From the IMG/VR virus record IMGVR_UViG_3300033145_003233, positions 186,001 to 250,000 of that record: a stretch of DNA of 64,000 bases; one strand, given 5' to 3'. The position numbers were made by a program, and so were the translations under genes. Every line of letters starts with the position of its first letter. The stretch's first letter is position 1. The notes beneath the pieces were generated by a model that saw only the letters and a list, made by a program, of their open reading frames with translations, ran no database searches and was not told the origin of the DNA. Positions 22,620 through 31,002 of the stretch are shown here, in pieces. The stretch is from a virus.

Positions 22620-22802
22620 TTAATCTTCCTCAAGTCCAAGTCCTGGTATCTTCTTTTTTGTATAATCAGGGTCCCCTTTCATAAGATGTGATGGACAATC
22701 ATTGCAAAGGCACTTTGCCCCGCATAACTCACATGGGCCATGCGAAAGAGCTAGAGTTTTAACATAACCATTTTTTTCGGCACAGGGGTCACAATAAAAC
22801 AT
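22620..22802 (-). CDS. Small zinc-finger protein (60 aa)
   Basis: CDPC ... CELC ... CLCNDC gives six to seven cysteines in 35 residues, resembling small phage proteins of the type FCDPCAE ... GPCE-x-C. Likely zinc binding. It overlaps the start of the upstream gene stop by one base. Confidence 0.65.
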   Translation of the reverse strand: MFYCDPCAEKNGYVKTLALSHGPCELCGAKCLCNDCPSHLMKGDPDYTKKKIPGLGLEED

Positions 22803-22981
22803 TATTGCTCCTTACTCTCACTTTTTATTATAGCGGCTACAATTCTTCCTGTAGCTTCCAGAACTGCCTTACTCACATCTATTCTATCTTTAGGCATCAT
22901 AGATATTGTCTTGCTAGCGACAGAATCATAACATGCATCAAAAACAGTTCTTATATCAGTTGTTATTTGTTCTCTTATCAT
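22802..22981 (-). CDS. Small helical protein (59 aa)
   Basis: ATG 22981 overlaps the TGA of the upstream gene (ATGA). The protein starts MIREQITTDIRTVFDACYDS and is helical throughout. No family recognised. Confidence 0.6.
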   Translation of the reverse strand: MIREQITTDIRTVFDACYDSVASKTISMMPKDRIDVSKAVLEATGRIVAAIIKSESKEQ

Positions 22982-23121
22982 TTTTTCTTTCTTTTGAATA
23001 TATTCTTTTCATGCTTCAATTTCCTTGTCCACCATCTAAGATAGCGACCTGAGGGAACAACTTCAATTTGTTCTATTTTTTCTTTTTTTTCTTTCTCATC
23101 ATTCTCCCGTACATACCACAT
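22978..23121 (-). CDS. Small basic protein (47 aa)
   Basis: ATG 23121 starts inside the end of the upstream gene. Product MWYVRENDEKEKKEKIEQIE, then a basic WWTRKLKHEK segment and a KRKKK end. Junction ATGA with the next gene supports it. Function unknown. Confidence 0.5.
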   Translation of the reverse strand: MWYVRENDEKEKKEKIEQIEVVPSGRYLRWWTRKLKHEKNIFKRKKK

Positions 23122-23560
23122 TATCGGCCATATAATTTAGAACTGCTCTGATTTTTTCTTTACCTATAGTTTCATCATCGCACATTATCTGATCATCCTT
23201 CATATAGAACGTAAGCTCTCCATATCCATACTGATCTATAACCCACCCTATTTTTGCGCACTCACCATAGAAATGGACATGTTGCACATTTATCTCTTTT
23301 GATTCTCTCATCCTCATCTCACGCAAATCTTCTATATCCACATAAACGAATTTTTGTCCGCATAGAATGCACATATCTTCTGCTGTTATCTCAAGAGTTT
23401 CTTGATCTCTACGTACTAGCAGAACCCCTATTTTACAGACAGGGCATTCAGAACGAAACAGAGATTCAGTATGAGCAAGTCTCTTTAGTTCTGCATGTTT
23501 CACTTCCACAGCAGGTTCGTTTATATTGACACCAGAGAATTTTTTAGCTTCTTCGTCCAT
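23099..23560 (-). CDS. Zinc-ribbon protein (153 aa)
   Basis: CPVCKIGVLLVRRD ... MCILCGQKF is a four-Cys ribbon at about residues 39-72. The C-terminal half is alpha/beta and ends in VVCTGE. Unknown function. Confidence 0.65.
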   Translation of the reverse strand: MDEEAKKFSGVNINEPAVEVKHAELKRLAHTESLFRSECPVCKIGVLLVRRDQETLEITAEDMCILCGQKFVYVDIEDLREMRMRESKEINVQHVHFYGECAKIGWVIDQYGYGELTFYMKDDQIMCDDETIGKEKIRAVLNYMADNVVCTGE

Positions 23561-23604
23561 TACTGACTCCTTCTAACTATCAGTCGAAAGTCCATCCTTT
23601 TTCT

Positions 23605-23871
23605 TCAATTAGCCCAGCCTTTTTCGTCAACCAGTTCTAGGAGGGCAATAATCAATCCTACGATTGCTGCTATCCAGCCGCCTATAAAGATGATACCAGC
23701 GAACCATCCCAGTAGTCCTGTGAGTAATCCAAATGAAGAGGATGATACAAGTGCCCCTTTAAAGACAGCGGCTACTCCCGCTGAGATCATGGAGATTAAC
23801 CATAGTCTGAAAAACCTGTTCATTTTTTGGGGTTCTTCTGTTTCTGTAGTTTGTGTTTCTTCCTTTGCCAT
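23605..23871 (-). CDS. Membrane protein, two to three helices (88 aa)
   Basis: Polar N-terminus (EETQTTETEEPQK), then hydrophobic stretches at about 24-42, 46-58 and 60-76. No family recognised. It lies between pseudopilin genes and zinc-ribbon genes. Confidence 0.6.
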   Translation of the reverse strand: MAKEETQTTETEEPQKMNRFFRLWLISMISAGVAAVFKGALVSSSSFGLLTGLLGWFAGIIFIGGWIAAIVGLIIALLELVDEKGWAN

Positions 23872-23892
23872 TTTGTTTCTTCCTTTCTAAAT

Positions 23893-24333
23893 TTAGTGTA
23901 CAAAAATTTCTACTTCTTGATCTGCTCTCATTTCTGAGCCATCTCTTTTCGTTACCTGTGTAATAATAGTCATCTTAGATAGTCCTGTTTCTTGTGGTGT
24001 CCATTGAAGAAAAGAAACAAGCCCTTCGTCTTTTATATGTTCTACTTCCATCGTCATTCCTTCGGGACGATTAAAAACAGAGATAGTAGGTTTAGAACCA
24101 TTTGAGATAAAGGCCGGAGATAGAGGAATCTTATAAGTAATCCCTACTTGCAAATTTAGATTCCCATTTTCTATTTTAACTACTTGAGTATTGGCTGAGG
24201 TCTCGAGTGTCTCTTTGTCTTCTTTTATCTTATCTCTCACCAATTTAGCGGCTGGGACAAGCAAGCCTATAAGAATGGCTACGCATCCCATTACCGTCAA
24301 AAGTTCTACTATTGTAAAGCCTTTTCTCTTCAT
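23893..24333 (-). CDS. Pseudopilin-like protein with Ig-like domain, copy B
   Basis: From ATG 24333 it starts MKRKGFTIVELLTVMGCVAI: a prepilin peptidase site G-F with Glu at mature position 5 and a hydrophobic helix, the class III signal of type II secretion pseudopilins and type IV pilins. The remaining 100 residues look like a single Ig-like domain ending in FVH, with LQWTPQETGLSKM. This start sequence style is common in Planctomycetota, Lentisphaerae and Verrucomicrobia. Sister of 24341-24769. Confidence 0.8.
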   Translation of the reverse strand: MKRKGFTIVELLTVMGCVAILIGLLVPAAKLVRDKIKEDKETLETSANTQVVKIENGNLNLQVGITYKIPLSPAFISNGSKPTISVFNRPEGMTMEVEHIKDEGLVSFLQWTPQETGLSKMTIITQVTKRDGSEMRADQEVEIFVH

Positions 24334-24340
24334 AGTTTTC

Positions 24341-24769
24341 CTAATGCACAAAAACTTCTACTATCCGTTCTTCTTTCATCTCTGAACCGTCTCTTTTCGT
24401 TGACTGTGTAACAACAATCATTTTAGATAGTCCTGTTTCCTGTGGTGTCCAATACAGATAAGAAAAGACAGATCCTCCATCTCCCTCTTCCACACCTATA
24501 GATATTCCTGCTGGTGGATCTTTGATGGACATGGTAGGAGCAGAACCATCTGAGACAAAAGATGGAGATAAAAGAATCTTGTAAGTAATCCCTACTTTCA
24601 GATTCAGATTTCCATTTTCTATCTGTGCTACTTGGGCATTATCTTGTATCTCAGCCTCTTCTACTGCCTGCCGGATTTTGTTACAGGCAGGAGCTAATAT
24701 CGCTGCCAGCATAGCCACTATAGCTATCAGTACCATCAACTCAATTAATGTAAAACCTTTCTTCTTCAT
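24341..24769 (-). CDS. Pseudopilin-like protein with Ig-like domain, copy A
   Basis: From ATG 24769 it starts MKKKGFTLIELMVLIAIVAM, again a prepilin cleavage site and Glu5. The C-terminal domain is about 60% identical to copy B by eye, sharing NGNLNL, VGITYKI, LSPSF, YWTPQETGLSKM and VEVFVH. The WTP motif also occurs in the Ig-like repeats of the phosphatase at 61215-62864. A virion or surface display role is possible. Confidence 0.8.
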   Translation of the reverse strand: MKKKGFTLIELMVLIAIVAMLAAILAPACNKIRQAVEEAEIQDNAQVAQIENGNLNLKVGITYKILLSPSFVSDGSAPTMSIKDPPAGISIGVEEGDGGSVFSYLYWTPQETGLSKMIVVTQSTKRDGSEMKEERIVEVFVH

Positions 24770-24782
24770 AACTTGTCCCTTT

Positions 24783-25805
24783 CTAATTTTCTTTCCAAGC
24801 AAAAAACTTTCCTGATTTCCATGGTTCTAATCTTCCTACCCGACATTTAAAACCACAACTTTCTAACACATCCGTTATAACCTCTGGACGATGATTCTCT
24901 AGCCTCGTATGATATTCTCCTGCTATTTTTCTAACAGAAGTAGAAAGAAAATCTTTGTCCCAATTTTCAAATATCTCATATTCAGAACCTTCTGCATTAA
25001 TTTTTACGTAATCGAGATGATCTATGTTTTGTTCTTCTAAAAATTCATTAATATTAATAACCGATATCTCTTCTGTTCCAAGAGGTTCGAAATCAGAATG
25101 CGAAAAGAATGTAGCGCAACAGGATGCCCAGTAAACATTCATTGGTTTCTTTTCTGTAGTATCTCCTATAGCGCAATTAAACGGCACTATAGCTCTACCA
25201 TAAGAACTATCTATTCCTATATTTTTCAACAGATAATGATAAGTAGAGGGAACTGCTTCAACAGCATAAATTTTAGATGCCTCACGCAAAGATGCTAGAA
25301 GACTGAAAAAGCCATAGTGTGCCCCTATATCTAAACAGACATCTCCCTTTTCGATTGGGCAGGGATCTCCTGTGTAAGAATTATCGAATAGAACTAGTTC
25401 ATAAGTAAGCCAAGCTGGATCATCTGGAGCAGTATATAATTCATGAGTTATTATTTCATATTCTTTTTGTTTAGGACCATTATGTTCTTTATATATTACT
25501 TCGTTATTTTGATCTTCAATTTTTACTACTATATTATTAAGGTATCTGATATATATACGTATCTCTTGAAAACCTGATTTGTCAAATTCTATTGCTTGTT
25601 TAATAAGAAGAATGTTTGTGGTCTCATCTCTTAGACAAATATGGCACATATCTTTATCATCAGAGGATGCAAGAAAATAGAACATAGGAGTTACATCTTC
25701 TCTTAAAAAAGGAAAACATAAAAAAACTACTTTTGTGGTAGTTCCATTCTCCAAATTTTCTTGGATAGACTTAGTACTTCCATTAATTTTCTTACAACTT
25801 ATCAT
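24783..25805 (-). CDS. FkbM-family methyltransferase
   Basis: Residues 153-170 (KGDVCLDIGAHYGFFSLL) are the SAM-binding motif I of FkbM methyltransferases; YAVEAVP, DYVKINAEGSEYEI and EYH follow in family order. The N-terminal 140 residues are an extra beta-rich domain of unknown role. Such enzymes O-methylate sugars or lipids. Position beside the pseudopilins suggests modification of a surface glycan, which is inference. Confidence 0.85.
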   Translation of the reverse strand: MISCKKINGSTKSIQENLENGTTTKVVFLCFPFLREDVTPMFYFLASSDDKDMCHICLRDETTNILLIKQAIEFDKSGFQEIRIYIRYLNNIVVKIEDQNNEVIYKEHNGPKQKEYEIITHELYTAPDDPAWLTYELVLFDNSYTGDPCPIEKGDVCLDIGAHYGFFSLLASLREASKIYAVEAVPSTYHYLLKNIGIDSSYGRAIVPFNCAIGDTTEKKPMNVYWASCCATFFSHSDFEPLGTEEISVININEFLEEQNIDHLDYVKINAEGSEYEIFENWDKDFLSTSVRKIAGEYHTRLENHRPEVITDVLESCGFKCRVGRLEPWKSGKFFAWKEN

Positions 25806-26053
25806 CTAACGATTTCTACTGCCTTTCCCATCTTCAAATTATAGCATTTCAACATATTATCCAACACATAAAAACATTTATCTGCATCTTCTCTTGACCA
25901 CCCATAATGGCACTCAAGAATTACCTTTACAAAATCAGTATGAAACTGATAAGTAGATTCTTCAAACCTTGCATCTTTATACACATGATATAGATGTAAA
26001 GCTAGGCTTTTCCAATCATTATCAAGTACTGTTTTCAACAGTTTCCTTTTCAT
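25802..26053 (-). CDS. Hypothetical helical protein (83 aa)
   Basis: ATG 26053 (MKRKLLKTV) has AGAGG six bases upstream and is preferred over a TTG six codons earlier. Helical, with several aromatic and His residues. Overlaps the FkbM gene by ATGA. Not recognised. Confidence 0.6.
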   Translation of the reverse strand: MKRKLLKTVLDNDWKSLALHLYHVYKDARFEESTYQFHTDFVKVILECHYGWSREDADKCFYVLDNMLKCYNLKMGKAVEIVR

Positions 26054-26092
26054 CAACTTCCTCTTCCACAACCATGTTACTATCTATTTTAG

Positions 26093-26314
26093 CTATTGAA
26101 TATCTAAAAGTCCACCGGCAAGTTTCGCTAAAGCAGCTAAAGCTGCCACTCCAAGACCTCCTGCGAATATAGATAGGATGATACTAAGCAACACCATAGA
26201 TGGATATATCATCCCGACAACAGCCGCTAAACTCAAAGACAAAAATCCGAACAAAATGGTATACACTACCATTCTTTGTGTCTCAGTTAATCTCGATAGT
26301 ATTTCTTCAGCCAT
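26093..26314 (-). CDS. Small two-helix membrane protein (73 aa)
   Basis: Hydrophobic segments at about 15-34 and 37-60 with Gly/Ala-rich second helix (GGLGVAALAALAKLAGGL). Resembles tail or holin-like helix hairpins in layout only. Confidence 0.6.
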   Translation of the reverse strand: MAEEILSRLTETQRMVVYTILFGFLSLSLAAVVGMIYPSMVLLSIILSIFAGGLGVAALAALAKLAGGLLDIQ

Positions 26315-26331
26315 TTCTTGTCCCTTTCAAA

Positions 26332-26517
26332 TTATTCGTCAAATTTTGATCGTTCATCAAACGCATTACAAACCATAATATGAGCATTAGCCAAAAGTTG
26401 TTTTCTCGTTATGTTGCAAGCATGCCCTTCACAATTAGTTGAGGCTTTACGTTCTATTTCTGCCTCATCCATAGCAGTCTCTATGTCTTTCAAAATCTTT
26501 TTAACTATAACTTTCAT
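26332..26517 (-). CDS. Small hypothetical protein (61 aa)
   Basis: Helical with one Cys pair (NCEGHACN). No family recognised. Lies in the same run as its neighbours. Confidence 0.55.
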   Translation of the reverse strand: MKVIVKKILKDIETAMDEAEIERKASTNCEGHACNITRKQLLANAHIMVCNAFDERSKFDE

Positions 26518-26520
26518 AGT

Positions 26521-26799
26521 CTATATTCCGTCATCATCGCTGTCTTGATCTTTCCACTCATCGCCTTCATTCAAATCCTTATTCATGTTGTCTACCATTT
26601 TGCCCATTCCTGGGAGAATTTGCTTATAGAGTTTTGTTAAATCTTGAGTTCCTTCCATTTGTTTTCTCTGAATCTCCGATGCTCTATCCATAGCATCTGC
26701 TATCAATTTGCCAGCTACAGCAAGACCAACAGCTATATTTCTCCCATCGCCTTCTCGAGTGTTTGTTTTGGTTGTTTCAATTACTTCCTTCATCGTCAT
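26521..26799 (-). CDS. Small hypothetical protein (92 aa)
   Basis: I choose ATG 26799 (MTMKEVIETT), since the longer frame overlaps the upstream gene. Helical with an acidic C-terminus (DEWKDQDSDDDG). No motif recognised. Confidence 0.6.
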   Translation of the reverse strand: MTMKEVIETTKTNTREGDGRNIAVGLAVAGKLIADAMDRASEIQRKQMEGTQDLTKLYKQILPGMGKMVDNMNKDLNEGDEWKDQDSDDDGI

Positions 26800-26800
26800 C

Positions 26801-27682
26801 TTAGTTTTCCTTCTCAAAAAATTCTTTATCATTAACAGGTTCACCGACCTTTTGACTTTCTTTTCTCAACTTCTCTGCTGCCTTCGCTCTTCTTTTCTTT
26901 TGTTTGCTACTCAGATTAATTTTATTCCAGAAATCATCACTCTCAGCTTCTTTTTTCAATTCATCATCTTCTATTTGAGGGAGAAGTCTTTCATAGGCTT
27001 CTCTTCTTGTTTCCTTAGTTAGCTGATGCAAATAATCGATCCAAGCTCCATCTCTAAAAAGCATCTCTTGTCGAATTTTGCCCTGTGAAAAACCAAAAGT
27101 ACAAAAATCATAAGGTTTTAAAACAGAGTGATAAACCAATGTTTTTTCATCATCCTCAGAAGGCCATAAGCCAGTATTAAGCCATACCTTAATATAAATT
27201 GTTTCACCATCACTAGCTAAGAAATAAGGCAGACTTCTATGGCTAGGCCTCAGCCCCCAACTTCTCTCATATGGATTTATTAGATTATCTGCTCTAGGAA
27301 TATATTTATCTTCTCTATAATTAGATTCTATTATAATCTTATCATCCGAATAAGTCATTGTATAATCTCTATAATCCTTCCATCCATCTTCCCCAATCTT
27401 ATGGACCTGCTCAACCACACTTACCATAGCAAAAGCATCTAATTCAATATTAGTATATTTAGAATTAATATTAGCTGCCAGTCCCATTCCTTTTCCCATA
27501 CAAAAGACAATTGCCGCCATGATTCCCAACACTATAAGTAGGTCTCTTACTTTAACCGCTTGATTAATCGGCTCTGGCTTTACCTCTACTGCCTGTTCTT
27601 CCTGCTCTACCTGTACCTCTGCTACCTGTTCTTCCTGCTCTACCTGCTCTACCTGTTTTTCCTGTTCTTTCTTTTCATCCAT
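26801..27682 (-). CDS. Membrane-anchored protein with EQ-rich repeat, paralogue 1
   Basis: Residues 8-40 are a Glu/Gln/Val repeat (QVEQEEQ units), residues 47-68 a transmembrane helix, and the rest a soluble domain. It shares with 27685-28434 the order N-IELDA-x-x-M, D-KIIIES, YIP ... NP-ER, I-x-IK-W and a C-terminal NDKEFF-type end. The soluble part is probably outside the cytoplasm. Function unknown. Confidence 0.7.
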   Translation of the reverse strand: MDEKKEQEKQVEQVEQEEQVAEVQVEQEEQAVEVKPEPINQAVKVRDLLIVLGIMAAIVFCMGKGMGLAANINSKYTNIELDAFAMVSVVEQVHKIGEDGWKDYRDYTMTYSDDKIIIESNYREDKYIPRADNLINPYERSWGLRPSHRSLPYFLASDGETIYIKVWLNTGLWPSEDDEKTLVYHSVLKPYDFCTFGFSQGKIRQEMLFRDGAWIDYLHQLTKETRREAYERLLPQIEDDELKKEAESDDFWNKINLSSKQKKRRAKAAEKLRKESQKVGEPVNDKEFFEKEN

Positions 27683-27684
27683 TT

Positions 27685-28434
27685 TTAAATCTCCCCTTTA
27701 AACAAATCTTTATCATTAATAGGTCGTAAAATTTTAATACGATCTTCTTTACTTTCTTGTTGAGCTTGTTCTTCCAGCTCTTTTTGTTCTTTCTCAGCCT
27801 CCATCTTAATCAAGCGTTTTTCATACTCTTTCATATTTTCCTCTGCCCATGCGTCTATCTGAGGTTGTGCTTTTTTAAGAGTTTCTGTTCTTTTATCATC
27901 GGCTATCTTATGTAAATACTTTATCCAATGACCCTTATTAATAGTCAGTTGTGTTCTAAACTGATCTTGCCCTCTTGGAGTAGACCATACAGTTGCCTTC
28001 TTGTCTGTAATAGAGCCATGGACCATTCTTGTTCCAAACATAATCGTATCATTAGGATCTGGTTTAATCCATATTGCAATAGTAACAGGTCCATCATCCG
28101 GCAAGAATCTACAAGTCCTTTGAAAAGGATCAGTGTAGGGATATTCATTAGGGAGATATTGACCTCCGTGATGACTTGAAGCTATTATGATCTTATCATT
28201 TTCATAGCGATATATCCAAGGCTCATCTGCATCTCTATCAAAATATTCTGTTGCATCAGCATCGCACATTACCATAGCATCTAATTCTATTTGAGTGAAC
28301 GTAGAAGGATACTCTGTCCACCATCCATAAAATCCCACAAATAGAAGTCCAACTAGTAGGATAATAACACACGCCCATGCAATCTTTCTTGTTATCCAAT
28401 CGAGAAAGTCATATTTATTTTCTTGATCTGCCAC
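27685..28434 (-). CDS. Membrane-anchored protein, paralogue 2 (GTG start)
   Basis: Start is GTG with GGAG eight bases upstream. One helix (residues 15-36) precedes a domain homologous to 26801-27682 (QIELDAMVM, DKIIIASS, YLPNEYP, RPINDKDLF). The C-terminal third is a charged coiled coil. Function unknown. Confidence 0.7.
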   Translation of the reverse strand: MADQENKYDFLDWITRKIAWACVIILLVGLLFVGFYGWWTEYPSTFTQIELDAMVMCDADATEYFDRDADEPWIYRYENDKIIIASSHHGGQYLPNEYPYTDPFQRTCRFLPDDGPVTIAIWIKPDPNDTIMFGTRMVHGSITDKKATVWSTPRGQDQFRTQLTINKGHWIKYLHKIADDKRTETLKKAQPQIDAWAEENMKEYEKRLIKMEAEKEQKELEEQAQQESKEDRIKILRPINDKDLFKGEI

Positions 28435-28435
28435 T

Positions 28436-28600
28436 TTAAATTACTCCCAGAATAAGGTCACAGAACCAAAGAACAACACATAGAACAACACCAGCTAAAA
28501 CAAGTTTGGTGCATCTTCTAGTAACTATAGATTGATATCTTGCTTTAGCCGCAAAATACTGTGCCATAGTCTCAAAATCTTTTTCTTTAGGTCTCTTCAC
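28436..28600 (-). CDS. Small membrane protein, GTG start (54 aa)
   Basis: GTG 28600 overlaps the TGA of the upstream gene (GTGA). A basic N-terminal half with MAQYFAAKARYQSI precedes one helix (LVLAGVVLCVVLWFCDLILG). Function unknown. Confidence 0.6.
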   Translation of the reverse strand: MKRPKEKDFETMAQYFAAKARYQSIVTRRCTKLVLAGVVLCVVLWFCDLILGVI

Positions 28601-28773
28601 TTTAAAATATTCCCATTTGTTAATTGTAAAATAATATCATCATCTATAGATAACTGACTAAGCAGTTCTTTTTCTGTCTCTGTTAAAGAATTTAGCCCTT
28701 TTTTAAGCAAAGCAATATATAACTCCTTCTTACTCTTTCTAAGAGTTATTATCTCTTGTATTCTGACGGTCAT
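28597..28773 (-). CDS. Small helical protein (58 aa)
   Basis: ATG 28773 opens MTVRIQEIITLRKSKKELYI, helical and Leu-rich throughout. It is flanked by tight junctions on both sides. Layout is compatible with a small HTH or antitoxin-like protein, but no motif proves it. Confidence 0.6.
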   Translation of the reverse strand: MTVRIQEIITLRKSKKELYIALLKKGLNSLTETEKELLSQLSIDDDIILQLTNGNILK

Positions 28774-29139
28774 TTACAATATTCTCAAACATTGCACTTT
28801 TATATGCTCAACAAGATCTTTATCTAAAAATTTATACCATCCCCTGCCTACCCTTGTTAAGATACCCTTCTTAACTAATCTTGTTAAAATAGCTGAGAGA
28901 TGAGAATGTTGTTTTATCCTCACTTTATCAACCACATCTTTAAGTTCGAAACCCCAGCTCTTTCCTTCCAGCTCTCCTACCAATCTAACTGTTACTGCTC
29001 GTTCTTGAACGGACAACTGTTGTTCAAGAAGAAGCCTATAAACTGGTCTTAGTTTTTCTCTTCGTTCATTCTTTGCAGCAAGCTCGTCAAGTAAGTCAAG
29101 TTGACCTAAAATCCAATCGCCTCTTTCTTTAGTAATCAT
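28774..29139 (-). CDS. Winged-helix DNA-binding protein (121 aa)
   Basis: From ATG 29139 (MITKERGDW). The C-terminal 70 residues read LKDVVDKV-x-x-x-x-x-HLSAILTRLVKKGILTRVGRGWYKF, a clear winged-helix with recognition helix and beta wing. The N-terminal part is helical. It is a candidate regulator of local promoters, which is inference. Confidence 0.72.
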   Translation of the reverse strand: MITKERGDWILGQLDLLDELAAKNERREKLRPVYRLLLEQQLSVQERAVTVRLVGELEGKSWGFELKDVVDKVRIKQHSHLSAILTRLVKKGILTRVGRGWYKFLDKDLVEHIKVQCLRIL

Positions 29140-29150
29140 TTTCCTACTCC

Positions 29151-29348
29151 TTACCACCAGTGCATTAAGGCTGCTATTGCCGCCCAAGCTATAACCAACC
29201 GTGCTAATGCATTAATATATTTCATTCCAGTATCTCCCGGAACAGAGGGAGAATTTAAAAAAGCTGCTATCATAAGAGCTATAAGAAAAGTAAGAAGTAA
29301 TATAATCACTACACAACAAAACATAGCTATTATGGAGAATACAGGCAT
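29151..29348 (-). CDS. Small two-helix membrane protein (65 aa)
   Basis: Hydrophobic at about residues 3-30 and 47-62, with a short loop between (NSPSVPGDTGMK). Start overlaps the upstream stop by one base. Unknown function. Confidence 0.6.
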   Translation of the reverse strand: MPVFSIIAMFCCVVIILLLTFLIALMIAAFLNSPSVPGDTGMKYINALARLVIAWAAIAALMHWW

Positions 29349-30043
29349 TAGTTATCTCCCTCAGCCTGTGTTCTTACAAGTTCTTCCATATCATATATCC
29401 CTTTCAATTCTTTCCAGTATGGAGGATATATTTTTTCTGCCCTTCCCGGTTTAATTTTAAGATAATGATGTAAACCACAAGTGCAAATACGAATAGTGGA
29501 ATAGATATAACAATCCCCATCATGGACAATTGCCCCTTCTGGATGAGCCATAACTTTTCTCTTATACCTTTTGTAGATATGAGGATAACGTTTCTCTAAA
29601 TCTTCTTGATCCTCATCCTTTATATTCTCTATACATTCATCAATATCTCTTTTGACAATCCCTTCCGTTACACCTTTAGGTGGTTCAAACTCTTCTACAA
29701 CAATAGTAGATTCTTCTTTTCTCTTCTTTTCCCAGTATTTTATGATACCGCCTTTAACCGCAACAATTGCTGCGGCATTCATATATTTTTCAACAGAACC
29801 AGCTTCTTCTAAATCATACATATAGGCAAAGACTACATACATAATCGTTGCTACATCTGTTAGATTTTTAGGACAACAAAAACTTAATCTCAATGTAATC
29901 TCTCTTATATCAGAATCATATTCTCCTATAGGAGTACCTAATCTCATAAAACCTATAGGGTCTAAATCCAGGATTACTTCTCTGACGATATCTTCATAAT
30001 CATCAATAGCCTGTTGCTCAAGTTTAGTTAAAGGTTCTCTCAT
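29348..30043 (-). CDS. Hypothetical protein (231 aa)
   Basis: N-terminal helical, middle acidic linker (VVEEFEPPK), C-terminal part with CTCGLHHYLKIKPG, a possible metal knuckle. No family recognised. Overlaps both neighbours by one base. Confidence 0.65.
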   Translation of the reverse strand: MREPLTKLEQQAIDDYEDIVREVILDLDPIGFMRLGTPIGEYDSDIREITLRLSFCCPKNLTDVATIMYVVFAYMYDLEEAGSVEKYMNAAAIVAVKGGIIKYWEKKRKEESTIVVEEFEPPKGVTEGIVKRDIDECIENIKDEDQEDLEKRYPHIYKRYKRKVMAHPEGAIVHDGDCYIYSTIRICTCGLHHYLKIKPGRAEKIYPPYWKELKGIYDMEELVRTQAEGDN

Positions 30044-30369
30044 TAGAACTCCGGCGTTTTCTCTATCTTATTTTTAGTCTGAGTAGTGTATTCTACTTTT
30101 CCGCATTTTTCACAAACACGCTTCCACCGATGTTCCGTTTTAGCAGGAACATGCAGAGGCAATTGTCTATCTACTCCCATCGTTCCAGGGGCATCTCCTG
30201 GGGAATAAAATCCTTTATGATGGATATGGTCAGGCGTAATTTCTCCCCACTCATGTGGACATGTTCGGTCAATCTCTGCCAACTGCCTTTGTGCCTCTTT
30301 AAAAGCAGTATCGGATTCAGTCTTGACCCTTATTAATCTTAATCTCTTTTGTAAAAGTGTTTCTTCCAT
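30043..30369 (-). CDS. Helix plus zinc-site protein (108 aa)
   Basis: ATG 30369 has GGAG five bases upstream. Helical start (ETLLQKRLRLIRVK), then TCPHEWGE, HHKG and VCEKCGKVEYT. The CPH ... C-x2-C order matches 5409-5606 and 11660-11851 but is larger. Such zinc proteins are common in phages. Confidence 0.65.
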   Translation of the reverse strand: MEETLLQKRLRLIRVKTESDTAFKEAQRQLAEIDRTCPHEWGEITPDHIHHKGFYSPGDAPGTMGVDRQLPLHVPAKTEHRWKRVCEKCGKVEYTTQTKNKIEKTPEF

Positions 30370-30371
30370 AA

Positions 30372-30992
30372 TTACTCCGGTATCAGACACCATTCTTTAA
30401 CCTCTTTTAATGCCCGCCCGCCTCGTGGAGACGTTCTATCAGTCTCAAGTTTCCATTCTTCCTTTTCTGTTACATAGCCAGTGGTGATAATCAATTTGCT
30501 GTCAAATCGGCCGAGTGGAATTCTGATAAGAACTGTTTTATCCACAGGTGGTTTCTCTATAGATGCCATCTTCCATTGAAGTATTGACTTCGGAGGGGCC
30601 ACAATTTTAGGTTTCGCTTTGGCTCTAGCCTTAACCTTAGCTTTAGCTTTCTTCCTTGTATATTTCCATTTATAATAAGTATCTCCATCGTGGTCTGCTT
30701 TATATAAGATACCATGATCTCCGATGCTAGGCCATTTTTCATCTATATTATTATCTTTCCATATCCATTCAAAATCCTTACCATCGAAATAATATGCACA
30801 ACCAATCTTGCCATTCTGATTAATGAGAGGATCTACATCTACAATAGTACCAGATATATGCTCTTCCCATTCAAACTTGTGTTCTCTCCTCTTACCATAG
30901 GCTGTGGATACTTCCAAATGGGCAGCAACAGAAAGACACCCTAAAATTAAAATAATTGTTATAACATTTTTCATGGTTGAAATCACATTCAT
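30372..30992 (-). CDS. Exported protein with DUF551-like C-terminus (206 aa)
   Basis: ATG 30992 has AGGAG seven bases upstream. Residues 1-25 form a signal peptide or anchor (MKNVITIILILGCLSVAAHL). A beta-rich part with WKDNNIDEKWPSIGDHGI follows, then an Ala/Lys tract (KKAKAKVKARAKAKPK) and a C-terminal DUF551-like end (EKPPVDKTVLI ... TGYV ... EWCLIPE). The mix of export signal and basic linker is odd. Function unknown. Confidence 0.62.
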   Translation of the reverse strand: MNVISTMKNVITIILILGCLSVAAHLEVSTAYGKRREHKFEWEEHISGTIVDVDPLINQNGKIGCAYYFDGKDFEWIWKDNNIDEKWPSIGDHGILYKADHDGDTYYKWKYTRKKAKAKVKARAKAKPKIVAPPKSILQWKMASIEKPPVDKTVLIRIPLGRFDSKLIITTGYVTEKEEWKLETDRTSPRGGRALKEVKEWCLIPE

Positions 30993-31002
30993 TTTATGTC
31001 TC

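Noticed and set aside
25557-25585. Promoter within the FkbM gene
   Set aside because: A TTGACA is present, but the hexamer at 17 bases is ATACGT and the better TATATA is 22 bases away.
27580-27660. Tandem DNA repeat as replication or iteron site
   Set aside because: The CTGCTCTACCTG-like repetition encodes the Gln/Glu/Val repeats of the 26801-27682 protein and is explained by coding.
30601-30660. CRISPR-like or tandem repeat
   Set aside because: The Ala/Lys-coding GCTTTGGCTCTAGCC-like repetition is low-complexity coding sequence without spacers.
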